A DNA stretch of 64,000 nt. Source: Exobacillus caeni (lineage in GTDB: Bacteria; Bacillota; Bacilli; Bacillales; Guptibacillaceae). The translations under genes and the position numbers were made by a program. Positions 1 to 8,336 of the stretch are shown here, piece by piece. Every line of letters begins with the position of its first letter. Positions within the stretch are counted from its first letter, which is position 1. The DNA lies in NCBI RefSeq assembly GCF_005747095.1, contig NZ_SWLG01000010.1, forward strand, positions 1-64,000, read 5' to 3'. The notes below the pieces were generated by a model. The model saw nothing but the letters and a program-made list of their open reading frames with translations, made no database searches and was not told the DNA's origin.

Positions 1-42
1 GTTTTTTCTCTTAAAATAGAGATTCATTTATCTTTTGAATAG

Positions 43-97
43 AAAAGGGGGCTGCCCAAACACCGCTTTATCGATGTTTTGGGTCAGCCCCTTTTAT
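43..97. terminator. Inverted repeat with T-rich end, likely terminator
   Basis: A GC-rich stem (AAAAGGGG-CTG-CCCAAA on the left arm, TTTGGG-CAGCCCCTTTT on the right) encloses a short loop. It could end transcription from either direction; the minus-strand EamA gene ends about 100 bases away. Confidence 0.6.
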
Positions 98-203
98 ATG
101 AAGGTGTAATCTGCATTTTCCTTTTAAATCATCATGTAACTGTCGGGAAGGAACACAGGCAGTTAACTGGGACAAGGAACCTGTCCCTCCGTACCAAGTT
201 CCA

Positions 204-1073
204 TCATCCGGCCTGCTTTACACTAAGCAGGGTGACCGTACCCAGGATGAGCACCATTCCAAGAATTTGAATGAGGCCCAAATGATCTCCGAGAAGCAGA
301 ACGCCAAATACTGAAGCTGTAACCGGCTCTACCATAGCGACCATCGAAGCAGTTGACGGGGAAGTCTTTCTAATGCCAATCACATAAAATATAAATGAAA
401 TTCCAGCACCCAGGATTCCTAATAAAAGAAACCATCCTATGTCACTTGACGTCACTACACTGGCTGCTTCATTCTTGTCCGTAATAAGAAAAAGGATGAG
501 ACAAAGTGAAAAAAACGCGATAGTTAAGGTAGTCTGCGGCTTTCCGATAGAAGAGGCTTTTTTAAACCCGAATATAAACAAAGCATAGGAAAGTCCAGAA
601 GCAAGCCCCATTGTTATCCCTAGAAAACTCACTGAAAGCGATTCGATGTTATAGGCGCCGGTAAGCAGGATAATCCCTATAATTATACCGGCAATGCACG
701 CCCATTTAAACCAGGTCGGACGTTCTATTCGAAATAAAAAGGAAATTAAGAGAACGAACAGAGGGGCGGTGTACATTAAAGTAGCGGCAACAGCAATGCT
801 TGAGGCCTGGATACTTAGAAAATAAAAAGTGAAATTTCCTGCAACACCTAAACCCGCCAAAAGGGACCAAATATAAAAACGAGTAGAGTAACTCAAATTT
901 TGTCTGAAATGAAAGAGATACCACGGCAAAAAACATATAAATCCAACAGCCCCCCGGTAAAGTGAAATCACAATAGGATCCCAGCCCTTGCTCATTAAAA
1001 TATCAGCAATTCCCCCACTGATGCCCCAGCATATAGCGGCTAGTATAACTAAGCCTATACCTAAAAATTTCAT
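204..1073 (-). CDS. EamA/DMT-family transporter
   Basis: A 289-aa, highly hydrophobic protein with about ten membrane helices and the two-fold internal repeat of EamA (drug/metabolite transporter) permeases. Its substrate cannot be told from sequence; family members export amino acids, metabolites or drugs. The ATG follows a clear AGGAGG site on the minus strand, so the start is well supported. It appears monocistronic, with no neighbour on the same strand. A diverged copy of its last ~70 codons lies at 33584-33808, so this gene or a close paralogue has been partly duplicated and then lost there. The family call is secure; the substrate is unknown. Confidence 0.9.
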   Translation of the reverse strand: MKFLGIGLVILAAICWGISGGIADILMSKGWDPIVISLYRGAVGFICFLPWYLFHFRQNLSYSTRFYIWSLLAGLGVAGNFTFYFLSIQASSIAVAATLMYTAPLFVLLISFLFRIERPTWFKWACIAGIIIGIILLTGAYNIESLSVSFLGITMGLASGLSYALFIFGFKKASSIGKPQTTLTIAFFSLCLILFLITDKNEAASVVTSSDIGWFLLLGILGAGISFIFYVIGIRKTSPSTASMVAMVEPVTASVFGVLLLGDHLGLIQILGMVLILGTVTLLSVKQAG

Positions 1074-1571
1074 CGTTTACCTCCTAAAGATAAGTAATGG
1101 TACGACCTGATATTAGAAACATAACATGGTCTTAATAACGTTAATTTAAGGGCCAATATCCTCTTTACGTTCCTGATCAAACCTATTTTAAAAAAAGATA
1201 TAAATGGTAATTCCTTTAAATTCTCTTACTAAAACATAAGTTATGAATGGAAACTTTAGGGCAAGGGGGGAAAGATGTAAAATTTCGTGCTATTTAAATT
1301 GGCACGTCAATTTTTGTTGGAGTAGAGCAGTTTTTAAATATTTTTAAAGGAAATGACATAGAAGTTGACAATGGAAATGGCAGCACAAAATTATTTGGAA
1401 ACACCTGTTTTCAAGTGAAATAGCGTTGTCAAAATGGATGTCATATATCTTGTCAAAAGTATTGTCATTTTTTTATTTATGGGATTTTCTGGTACAATTG
1501 AGTGAAGGCTTATTGAACTAACGGGAAATTTTGTTGAAGATGGGTTCACATAACAAAGGAGAGTTTTTCTT
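1074..1571. other. Intergenic region, no gene seen
   Basis: AT-rich stretch of ~500 bases between the divergent EamA and small membrane-protein genes. No convincing ORF. Several TTGTCA-like words occur around 1428-1470 but do not give a clear promoter. A single copy of the ~34-bp interspersed repeat lies at 1509-1541, just before the next gene. Confidence 0.5.
1509..1541 (+). repeat. Interspersed ~34-bp repeat unit, copy 1
   Basis: Reads CTTATTGAACTAACGGG followed by AAATTTTGTTGAAGA. It matches the units at 2501, 3173, 3958, 4842 and others, in the same orientation as the gene that follows. Confidence 0.7.
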
Positions 1572-1799
1572 ATGCCAAGGAGACTAAAGGCAGAACAAAT
1601 AACAGGGTTCAATGTTTTATTGGCAGTAATTGTTGGTGTTATTTCTTTTGGATTACAGCTTTCAACAGTTATGTTTTTCTTGATTTATTTAAGCTTACTT
1701 CTTATCAGCTATTTAGTATTTTATAAACCAACAATAAAAGTAGTATTAGCTTACATAGTGGTTATAGTTGGTACGGGGATTATCTGGATTTTAGATTAG
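1572..1799 (+). CDS. Small membrane protein, unknown function
   Basis: A 75-aa protein. A short basic N-terminus (MPRRLK) is followed by about three hydrophobic segments (roughly residues 14-32, 33-50 and 54-73), so nearly the whole chain should sit in the membrane. An AAAGGAG site lies at good spacing before the ATG. It is the first gene in a run of small one-gene modules separated by the interspersed repeat. I do not recognise a family. The clean ribosome site and consistent hydrophobic pattern favour a real gene. Confidence 0.65.
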   Translation: MPRRLKAEQITGFNVLLAVIVGVISFGLQLSTVMFFLIYLSLLLISYLVFYKPTIKVVLAYIVVIVGTGIIWILD

Positions 1800-1880
1800 G
1801 TACTTAACTTTTTAGATGGTTGGCGGTAGAGTGCTTATCACTTGATTTTTCAGACGGAATTTTCAAATGAAATTGGTAAA

Positions 1881-1947
1881 TTGAAGATCAAGGGGAGTTT
1901 CGGAATTCATTCCTTATTGTGCTATCGGAGCAGTTTAGTGAAAGAAG
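1881..1947 (+). repeat. Interspersed repeat, copy 2 (composite)
   Basis: Contains the central block after TTGAAGATCA and the downstream unit CTTATTGTGCTATCGGAGCA with TTTAGTGAAAGAA. It lies between the small membrane gene and the broken NUDIX gene. Confidence 0.65.
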
Positions 1948-2006
1948 AGCTTATTTATATATAATAAAGATAAATGTAATTTTCAAATAGAATTGAGGAG
2001 AAATGG

Positions 2007-2473
2007 ATGTCTCAAGATGGAATTGTTTTAGTTGCAAGTGTATCAATCTTTGAAAATGATAAAGTCTTAATTATAAAAGAGAATAAACCAATGCTGTCGA
2101 TAAGTGGAACTTTCCGAGTGGTCATATAGAGTATGGTGAGGACATTCTTTATTCAGCTCGGAGGGAGGTTAAAGAAGAAACGGGGTTAGATGTAAAACTG
2201 ATTGGCACGACTGGAGTATATAATTTTATCAGTAATACGAACAATCAAGTAATTTTATTTCATTTTATTGGTGAGATTACTGGAGGTACATTAAATCTCG
2301 AAGAAGATGAAATTACTGACAGCAAGTGGATAAAAGTTAATGAACTTTTAGCATTTGAAATCGAGGATTTACGAGAATCGCATGTAATAAAGCAGATAAT
2401 TGATAACTTATTAGAAGAAAACATTTATTCAATTAGTGTATTTAATGAGAGACTTTTTAAAAGTTCTTACTGA
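2007..2473 (+). pseudogene. NUDIX hydrolase, frameshifted
   Basis: The reading frame opens after GAGGAG at 1996-2000 and runs about 30 codons (MSQDGIVLVASVSIFEND), then leaves the correct frame near 2095. From there a second frame encodes WNFPSGHIEYGEDILYSA and continues through the complete NUDIX box: Gly, five residues, Glu, seven residues, REVKEETGL. It ends at the stop at 2471-2473. One lost base would restore a ~155-aa NUDIX hydrolase, a family that cleaves nucleoside diphosphate derivatives. The second half shows no further damage. This is either a very recent pseudogene or a sequencing error. Confidence 0.8.
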
Positions 2474-2500
2474 GCTAAACGAGCAAATAGAAGTTAATTT

Positions 2501-2596
2501 CTTATTGCATTAACGGGTGCAATAGTTGAAGATCCAGGGAGTTGTCACGGCAGTTCCTTTCTTGTTGAGCTTAGGAGCAGGTTAAGTAAACAAGAA
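2501..2596 (+). repeat. Interspersed repeat, copy 3 (two units plus spacer)
   Basis: Upstream unit CTTATTGCATTAACGGGTGC...ATAGTTGAAGAT, a middle block containing GTTGTCACGGCAGTTCC, and a downstream unit starting CTTGTTGAGCTTAGGAGCAG. This is the fullest copy in the window. Confidence 0.75.
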
Positions 2597-2620
2597 ACTA
2601 TTAAAATGAGGAGGGTATTG

Positions 2621-3142
2621 ATGAAAATAATTAAGTTGCTTTTTGGATTTTTCAGCATAATTGGACTTATGACAGGGTGTGTTTCAGATGAAGTTGACTC
2701 TCCAATATACAGCGGGAAAAATCTAAACATTGGAGTAATAGGTAAAGTTCCTGAAGTAAGGGAACAAAATGTTTCATTCACAAATATTGAATTTGAGGAC
2801 TTAAAAACTGATTTAGATAAAACATCTTCTGATTTAGATGCGATTTTTATAATGAAAGACCATTTATCACAAGCAGCTGAAAGCCAGTATGCCAATATTT
2901 ATAAGAGCTTGTCGATACCTACTTTCTTTTTTGAAACTAATAAAGGATATTTACCATTTGTAAATAAGGATATGACCTATGAAAATTCACCTAAAATAAG
3001 AGAATTAACATACGCCACTGGATATTTGCAGAAAGAAGAGAACGCTAAATACTGGGCTTATGGACTTTATAACGATGTAGTGAATGAAACAAACGTAGAG
3101 GATGTTTATACGAGAGTTTTTACAACGATTGACTCACTATAG
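2621..3142 (+). CDS. Putative lipoprotein, unknown function
   Basis: A 173-aa protein starting MKIIKLLFGFF with a lipobox Leu-Met-Thr-Gly-Cys around residues 16-20, so it should be lipidated and held on the outer face of the membrane. An upstream in-frame ATG at 2606 exists, but AGGAGG overlaps its second and third codons and sits correctly for 2621, so I choose 2621. The mature part is hydrophilic with no motif I recognise. It is flanked on both sides by interspersed repeat copies and lies between two NUDIX remnants. Confidence 0.75.
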   Translation: MKIIKLLFGFFSIIGLMTGCVSDEVDSPIYSGKNLNIGVIGKVPEVREQNVSFTNIEFEDLKTDLDKTSSDLDAIFIMKDHLSQAAESQYANIYKSLSIPTFFFETNKGYLPFVNKDMTYENSPKIRELTYATGYLQKEENAKYWAYGLYNDVVNETNVEDVYTRVFTTIDSL

Positions 3143-3208
3143 AAGATCAGGAGTTGTTACGGCAGTTCCTTCCTTATTGAGCTATAGAGGTAGGAGTGTT
3201 GAAGATGG
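3141..3208 (+). repeat. Interspersed repeat, copy 4
   Basis: Middle block GTTGTTACGGCAGTTCCT followed by the unit CTTATTGAGCTATAGAGGTA and GTGTTGAAGAT. It begins at the stop of the lipoprotein gene and ends just before the NUDIX fragment. Confidence 0.75.
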
Positions 3209-3235
3209 AATATATCTATTTAGGGGGATTGTTTT

Positions 3236-3382
3236 ATGTTTGTAGTAAATGTAGAAGGTGCTATTCACCGTAATGGTAAATGGCTTTTAATCCTGAGAAG
3301 TGAAAAGGAGGAACACGCTGGAGGCTCTTTTTCACTAGTTGGTGGAAAATGTGAAATTGAGGACCTTAAAACGACTATATGA
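3236..3382 (+). pseudogene. NUDIX hydrolase fragment (N-terminal)
   Basis: After AGGGGGA an ORF of 48 codons encodes the N-terminal strands of a NUDIX hydrolase (FVVNVEGAIHRNGKWLLILR, then EEHAGGSFSLVGGKCE). It stops before any NUDIX box. The catalytic Glu-rich helix and C-terminal half are absent, probably through an internal deletion joining it to the following GNAT remnant. It cannot make a working enzyme. Confidence 0.7.
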
Positions 3383-3499
3383 AAAAAATCAAAGTGAAGT
3401 AAGAGAATTAAAGTAAAGTATTTTTCCAGGAATAAAACTAAATTTGTGAACAAATACACTTTAACTATAAGTGTGCAAGAGTTGAAGAAGGCACTTTTT

Positions 3500-3898
3500 A
3501 TGACTGATTTAGTAGAAATATCGAGACTTAGGTTATGCAGTATCGAAAGAACAAATAAACTTACGACTTAACATTTTACTCGAAGATAAAAATAACGTCA
3601 TTTTCGTCCACGAAACAAAGGATGAAGCAGGTCATATTGCTGGTTGGGTACACGTATTTGGTAAGCGATTAATTGAACTTGAATATGCTGAAATCAGTGG
3701 ATTAGTTGTTGATAGTGAATTCAGAAGACAGGTATCGGTCAAAAGCTGATGAGAAAATCAAAAGAGTGGGCAAAGAAAGAGGGTTACCAAGAAATTAGGT
3801 TGCGTTCAGGTGATCAACGGAAAGAAGCTCATAATTTCTACGAAAGTATAGGTTGTAAAAATATAAACTGGCAACAATTGTTTAAACTTGAATTATAA
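3500..3898 (+). pseudogene. GNAT acetyltransferase, frameshifted twice
   Basis: Three frames together encode one GNAT N-acetyltransferase. MTDLVEISR begins at 3500. A shift near 3530 leads into LGYAVSKEQINLRLNILLED, with AGWVHVFGKRLIELEYAEIS. A second shift near 3732 falls inside the acetyl-CoA-binding motif A (expected RRQGIGQKL), then KEGYQEIRLRSGDQRKEAHN and FYESIGC to the stop at 3896. Each shift is one or two bases. As written no frame gives a functional enzyme. The ORF fragments are fused head to tail with a NUDIX remnant. Confidence 0.8.
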
Positions 3899-3901
3899 GT
3901 C

Positions 3902-3992
3902 TCTTCAATCAAAGAATGCAATAGTTGAAGATCAGGCGTTGTCCCAGTAGTTCATTTCTTATTGAGCTATAGGAGCAGATTTAGTTGAAGAG
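3902..3992 (+). repeat. Interspersed repeat, copy 5 (two units plus spacer)
   Basis: A degenerate first unit ending GCAATAGTTGAAGATCAG, a middle block GTTGTCCCAGTAGTTC, and a second unit CTTATTGAGCTATAGGAGCA with TTTAGTTGAAGAG. It lies between the GNAT remnant and the S51 peptidase gene. Confidence 0.75.
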
Positions 3993-4057
3993 AGTTGTTT
4001 AACAGGTATTCAACAATCAGGCCATATTGAGAGTGTTTTGTTAGTGACAAGAAAAGA

Positions 4058-4765
4058 ATGAGTGACACAAGGAATAAATTTTTTTTACACTTTGCTACGG
4101 GGGTACTTATGAAAGCTCACTATTATTTAGGTTGGTTTAACAGTTTCTTTCCAGAGAATCTGGTCAGGCTGTTACAGGAGGATATAACTGATAGAAAATC
4201 ACTTGCTATGATTAGCTCGAATCCATCGAATTATGAAGATGATGGTGCTACAGAACGCTCGTGGCTTGACCAGGCTGGCATTAAGTTTGATGAATATCAT
4301 TTAATTAATTATCACGTACAGAAGGAAGATGCCCAAACGAAAATTAAAAATGCTTCAGTTATTTTCTTGCTGGGTGGTAATACCCTTAAACAAAATGTTT
4401 TTTTGATGGAATATGAATTATCGAATTTAATTAAAAAAAGCAGTGCCGTTGTGATGGGAGCAAGCGCTGGTGCAATCAACATGTCTGCTAAATGTTTATG
4501 CTCGAAAAACTTTGGATATAAAGTTGAAATGAGCTCTGTTTACGACGGAATCGGTCTTGACAATTTTTCCGTCCTGTCCCATTTTGATCTCGAAAATAAC
4601 ATTGCACTTTTTCAAAGCGAACTATCTGTCCTATCAGAGGAAATAAATATTTATGCGTCGAACAAAGACTGTGCTTTACGTGTAAAGGGAGAAAAAATTG
4701 ATGTTTTAGGCAGTGTTTTTTTATTTTCGCACTCAAAAATTCAGAAATTGGATGAGACGCTCTAA
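4058..4765 (+). CDS. Peptidase S51 / class I glutamine amidotransferase-like protein
   Basis: A 235-aa protein with the dipeptidase-E (S51) fold. The nucleophile elbow Gly-Ala-Ser-Ala-Gly-Ala places the candidate catalytic serine at residue 136, preceded by FLLGGN, which fits the strand before it. Known members cleave Asp-X dipeptides or process cyanophycin; the substrate here is unknown. The start is uncertain because no clear ribosome site precedes 4058; an alternative ATG at 4109 has a GGGGG upstream. I keep 4058 because its first residues (KFFLHFATG) read like the family's first strand. Interspersed repeats flank the gene on both sides. Confidence 0.75.
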   Translation: MSDTRNKFFLHFATGVLMKAHYYLGWFNSFFPENLVRLLQEDITDRKSLAMISSNPSNYEDDGATERSWLDQAGIKFDEYHLINYHVQKEDAQTKIKNASVIFLLGGNTLKQNVFLMEYELSNLIKKSSAVVMGASAGAINMSAKCLCSKNFGYKVEMSSVYDGIGLDNFSVLSHFDLENNIALFQSELSVLSEEINIYASNKDCALRVKGEKIDVLGSVFLFSHSKIQKLDETL

Positions 4766-4841
4766 TTATAGTGAATGGTTAAAATATGTGCAGAACGGCT
4801 ACTGCAATCGGGTGCGAATGTTAAATGTGCTTCTCTTTTTT

Positions 4842-4933
4842 CTTCTTCAACTATCGGAGGCAATAGTTGAGGATCAGAAGCTTTTGCGGCAGCTCCTACC
4901 TTATTGAAGTACAGGGCATTAATATTGAAGAAA
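4842..4933 (+). repeat. Interspersed repeat, copy 6 (two units plus spacer)
   Basis: CTTCAACTATCGGAGGCAAT with AGTTGAGGATCAG, a middle block TTTTGCGGCAGCTCCTACC, then CTTATTGAAGTACAGGGCA and ATATTGAAGAA. It lies just before the YCII gene. Confidence 0.7.
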
Positions 4934-4992
4934 AATATTAAAAGATACCATTACAAAAAGGAATGGTTGTTTTTATTTAATGGGAGGATTTT

Positions 4993-5313
4993 ATGGGGAA
5001 ATATGTTGCAATTTTAAAAGACAAAAAACAAGGGGAACTAACAGAGGAATTATTAAACAATCACGTGAAACATTTGCAAAATTTAACCGCAAATAAAAAA
5101 CTCTTTATTTGTGGACCTTTTAAGGATAATGATAAGGCAATGCAAATATTCATTTGTGAGACAAATGAGGAAGCAATAAATCTTGTTGAAAGCGACCCAT
5201 TTATCAAAGAGGGTTATTATGCTACATATGAAGTAAATGAGTTAATCGAAGCAAATGAGAATAATAATTGGTTAATAGAAATACCTCAAACAAAAGAAAA
5301 TTTAACTGATTAA
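4993..5313 (+). CDS. YCII-domain protein
   Basis: A 106-aa cytoplasmic protein of the YciI-like family, a small dimeric ferredoxin-like fold. The pattern fits: MGKYVAILKDK as the first strand, the His of NNHVKHLQNL at about residues 23-28, LFICGPF, and a terminal strand around YYATYEVNEL. Family members have been proposed as small-molecule-binding or dehydrochlorinase-like enzymes, but most have no proven function. GGGAGGATTTT gives a clear start. It closes the repeat-punctuated module run. Confidence 0.85.
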   Translation: MGKYVAILKDKKQGELTEELLNNHVKHLQNLTANKKLFICGPFKDNDKAMQIFICETNEEAINLVESDPFIKEGYYATYEVNELIEANENNNWLIEIPQTKENLTD

Positions 5314-5399
5314 AAACATACTTGAACTTACGAGTGCTTTACTTTAACAACAGAGTCTGAAAAAAACACTATGTCAATTTGCCGTTAAAAATCAAAACA

Positions 5400-5436
5400 G
5401 GCGTACCAAACTGAAGGTCGGTCGGTACGCCATTTT
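5400..5436 (+). terminator. Hairpin, likely terminator after the YCII gene
   Basis: GGCGTACC pairs with GGTACGCC across a 16-base loop and is followed by ATTTTCATT. It lies ~90 bases after the YCII stop. Confidence 0.6.
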
Positions 5437-5617
5437 CATTGTGATTTTAACTTTTGCACCTCAAAAAGGAACTCTTTCTCATTTCAGAAGATATTTTTGT
5501 GGCATTAGATACCTGCTGTTTTGTTAAAACAGAAAACGAATTCTTCTGGGCCTTTACCGGTTTAATTATAAAAATTTCGCACCCCTAAAGGAATTTAGTT
5601 ACAGGCGGCGAATATAT

Positions 5618-5631
5618 TGTAAACGCTTACA
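5618..5631. promoter_or_regulatory. CcpA cre-like operator
   Basis: TGTAAACGCTTACA is a perfect 14-bp palindrome that fits the cre consensus (TGWNANCGNTNWCA). It lies ~40 bases before the likely TTG start of the monooxygenase-esterase gene, a position typical for repression by CcpA when preferred carbon is present. Confidence 0.75.
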
Positions 5632-5671
5632 AATTCTGCTACATAGAACAATGAAAAGGGAGGCCGAACGG

Positions 5672-8323
5672 TTGAAATCTGAACAGCTGAACACTCAGGA
5701 GTTTGATGCTGTCGTGGTTGGTGCTGGTTTTTCAGGGTTGTACATGCTTCACCGGTTAAGGGAGGCTGGCTATTCCGTACGTGTTTTTGAAGCTGCAGAT
5801 GATGTTGGAGGAACATGGTATTGGAACAGGTATCCTGGTGCGCGTTGTGACATTGAAAGTATCTACTATAACTATACGTTTTCAGAGGAACTTCGGAACG
5901 AATGGAACTGGTCTTCAAGATATGCCGAACAGCCAGAGATCCTGAGGTATATCAATTTTGTGGCAGATAGGCTTGATTTGCGCCGGGATATTCAGTTCGA
6001 AACGAGGATCACGGCTGCCCATTATGACGAGGAAGCTCATAGCTGGAAGATCCAGGCGGGAGACCGTGTTATTACAGCCAGATATTTTATTCCTGCATTA
6101 GGCTGTCTTTCTGCTTCTAATATCCCTGATTTTAAAGGTCTCGAAACCTTCGCGGGAGAGATGTACCATACAGGGAAATGGCCACATGAAAAAGTGGATT
6201 TTTCAGGGAAACGAGTTGGTGTCATCGGAACTGGCTCAAGCGGTATCCAGGCCATTCCGGTCATCGCAAAGGAATCCGGCCATCTGACTGTTTTCCAGCG
6301 GACACCACAGTACAGTGCGCCTGCTCAAAATCATCCATATAAAGAGGAAGTTTTAGAGCAGACAAGAGAAAATTACAAGGAAATCAGGCAGCAGATGTAT
6401 GCCTCGATGCATGGAGTGCCACAGGGGCCACGCCCGATCTCAGCACTTCAGGTGCCCCGTGAAGACCGTAACCGGGTATATGAGGAATCGTGGAAACAGG
6501 GCGGGCTGTTTAAACTTCTGTACGCGTACAACGACCTTAACTTTACGCCAGAAGCAAACAAAACGGTTGCAGATTTTATCCGCTCGAAGATCAAAGCTAC
6601 TGTTAAAAATCCAGAGGTAGCGGAGAAACTGATGCCGAATTACTTCTTTGGAACAAAACGGCCGATCATCGACACGGATTATTTTGAAACCTATAACCGC
6701 GAGAATGTGACGCTTGTAGATGTGAAGGATTCACCGATTGTGGAGATAACGCCATCTGGTCTGCGGACGGCTGATGCGGAATATGAACTCGACATGCTTG
6801 TGTTTGCGACCGGGTTTGATGCTATGACCGGTCCGCTGTTCAAGATCGATATTCGGGGAAGGGATGGTGTCGGACTGAAGGATAAGTGGGCTGGAGGCGC
6901 GGACCTGAAGACCTACCTGGGGCTTTCAACGAACGGTTTCCCGAACATGTTCATGATTACCGGGCCACAGAGCCCATCGGTTCTCAGCAACATGATGGTT
7001 TCGATCGAGCAGCATGTTGACTGGGTCACGGATTGCATCGAGTACCTTGAGAAAAATAACCTGCAAGACTTTGAGGCGACAATAGAAGCCGAAGAAGCAT
7101 GGAGTGAGCAATGCAGGGCGATCGCCGCGATGTCACTCCTGCCGCACACAGACTCCTGGTATATGGGTGCCAATATTGACGGAAAACCAAGAGGATTCAT
7201 GATGTATGCCGGTGGTGTCGGTACTTACCGCCAGATATGTGACCTTGTGGCAGCGAGCCAATATGAAGGATTTTCAAAGTTACCTTCAGCAGACAGTTTC
7301 GATGCATCACAGACAGGGGCGGACTTAGAGCCATCTGTCCGCAAACAGGTCGAAAAACTAAAACAGGAGGTATGGGTAATGTTAAATCTTGATCCGCAGG
7401 CAAAATTTGTGCTTGACCAACTGGAGGCAGCCGGAGCACCGCCGATGGAGACGCAAACCCCTGAAGAAGCGAGGGCATCAGCCGACTTCAGCCCACTGGC
7501 AGGTGTTCCAGAAGAAGTGGCAAAAGTTGAAAACAGAACGATTCCTGGACCGGATGGAGAAATTCCAGTGAGGGTCTATACACCTGAAGGGGAAGGCCCG
7601 TTCCCTGTACTGGTTTTCTACCACGGAGGCGGCTGGGTGATCGGTGACCTCGATACGGTTGATGTCCCTTGCCGAATGCTTGCAAACAGGGCAAAATGTG
7701 TCGTCGTGTCGGTGGATTACCGACTGGCTCCTGAGCATAAGTTCCCTGCGGCAGCAGATGATGCCTATGCTGCAGTCCAATGGGTCGCAGAGAGCGCAGC
7801 AGAGATCAACGGAGATCCAGCAAGAATCGCTGTAGGGGGCGACAGTGCCGGCGGGAACCTTGCAGCAGTGGTCGCGTTGATGGCAAAGGATAATGGAGGA
7901 CCGAATCTCGCTTATCAAATGTTGATCTATCCGGTAACCCGCCATGGCTTTGACACTGTTTCGTATGTAGAGAATGCGGACGGCTATCTTCTGACGAAAA
8001 ACAGTATGATCTGGTTCTGGGACCATTACCTCCGCGATGAGTCTGACGGCATGAATCCTTATGCTTCACCTATCCTGGCAAAAGATCTTACAGGGCTACC
8101 ACCGGCTCTCGTCATCACCGCCGGGTTTGACCCGCTACGTGATGAAGGAGAAGCATACGCTGAAAAGCTCAAGAATGCAGGCGTCCCAGTCGAGGCAACG
8201 AGATATGACGGCATGATCCATGGCTTCTTCTGGATGCCGGGAATCCTGGAGCAGGGAAGGAATGCGATTGACCAGGCTGCAAAAGGGTTGAAGGATGCTT
8301 TTGATATGGTTGGTGCGGTTTAA
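5672..8323 (+). CDS. Baeyer-Villiger monooxygenase fused to HSL-family esterase
   Basis: About 883 aa in two enzyme halves. The N-terminal ~550 residues are an FAD/NADPH monooxygenase: Rossmann motif VVGAGFSGLYML, the Baeyer-Villiger signature FAGEMYHTGKWP (Phe167, His173, Trp177 counted from 5651), and a second Rossmann GVIGTGSSGIQ. The C-terminal ~310 residues are an alpha/beta hydrolase with the HGGG oxyanion hole (His658) and GDSAG nucleophile (Ser732). The first half should turn a ketone into an ester or lactone and the second should hydrolyse it. An ATG at 5651 is in frame, but GGGAGG sits 8 bases before TTG 5672, so I choose TTG. A cre box lies upstream. An internal ribosome site marks the domain junction. 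Confidence 0.88.
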   Translation: MKSEQLNTQEFDAVVVGAGFSGLYMLHRLREAGYSVRVFEAADDVGGTWYWNRYPGARCDIESIYYNYTFSEELRNEWNWSSRYAEQPEILRYINFVADRLDLRRDIQFETRITAAHYDEEAHSWKIQAGDRVITARYFIPALGCLSASNIPDFKGLETFAGEMYHTGKWPHEKVDFSGKRVGVIGTGSSGIQAIPVIAKESGHLTVFQRTPQYSAPAQNHPYKEEVLEQTRENYKEIRQQMYASMHGVPQGPRPISALQVPREDRNRVYEESWKQGGLFKLLYAYNDLNFTPEANKTVADFIRSKIKATVKNPEVAEKLMPNYFFGTKRPIIDTDYFETYNRENVTLVDVKDSPIVEITPSGLRTADAEYELDMLVFATGFDAMTGPLFKIDIRGRDGVGLKDKWAGGADLKTYLGLSTNGFPNMFMITGPQSPSVLSNMMVSIEQHVDWVTDCIEYLEKNNLQDFEATIEAEEAWSEQCRAIAAMSLLPHTDSWYMGANIDGKPRGFMMYAGGVGTYRQICDLVAASQYEGFSKLPSADSFDASQTGADLEPSVRKQVEKLKQEVWVMLNLDPQAKFVLDQLEAAGAPPMETQTPEEARASADFSPLAGVPEEVAKVENRTIPGPDGEIPVRVYTPEGEGPFPVLVFYHGGGWVIGDLDTVDVPCRMLANRAKCVVVSVDYRLAPEHKFPAAADDAYAAVQWVAESAAEINGDPARIAVGGDSAGGNLAAVVALMAKDNGGPNLAYQMLIYPVTRHGFDTVSYVENADGYLLTKNSMIWFWDHYLRDESDGMNPYASPILAKDLTGLPPALVITAGFDPLRDEGEAYAEKLKNAGVPVEATRYDGMIHGFFWMPGILEQGRNAIDQAAKGLKDAFDMVGAV
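7365..7381 (+). promoter_or_regulatory. Internal ribosome-binding site and ATG at the domain junction
   Basis: AGGAGG at 7365-7370 is followed after 8 bases by an in-frame ATG at 7379-7381. From it the reading frame encodes a complete 314-aa stand-alone esterase starting MLNLDPQAKFVLDQLEAAG, which looks like a normal HSL-esterase N-terminus. The gene may therefore yield both the fusion and a free esterase. Confidence 0.6.
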
Positions 8324-8336
8324 AAGGTAAAATTAA

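Larger units (their letters stand above)
5314..5650. other. Intergenic region with hairpin and cre box
   Basis: About 340 bases without a gene. It contains the hairpin at 5400-5431 and the cre-like operator at 5618-5631, both listed separately. Confidence 0.6.

Noticed and set aside
169-188. GGGACA/TGTCCC hairpin as EamA terminator
   Set aside because: Only a 6-bp stem and no T-run on the relevant strand; the 43-97 hairpin is stronger.
4713-4907. 64-aa ORF across the end of the S51 gene
   Set aside because: It spans the S51 3' end and the interspersed repeat; the repeat copies do not keep a common open frame.
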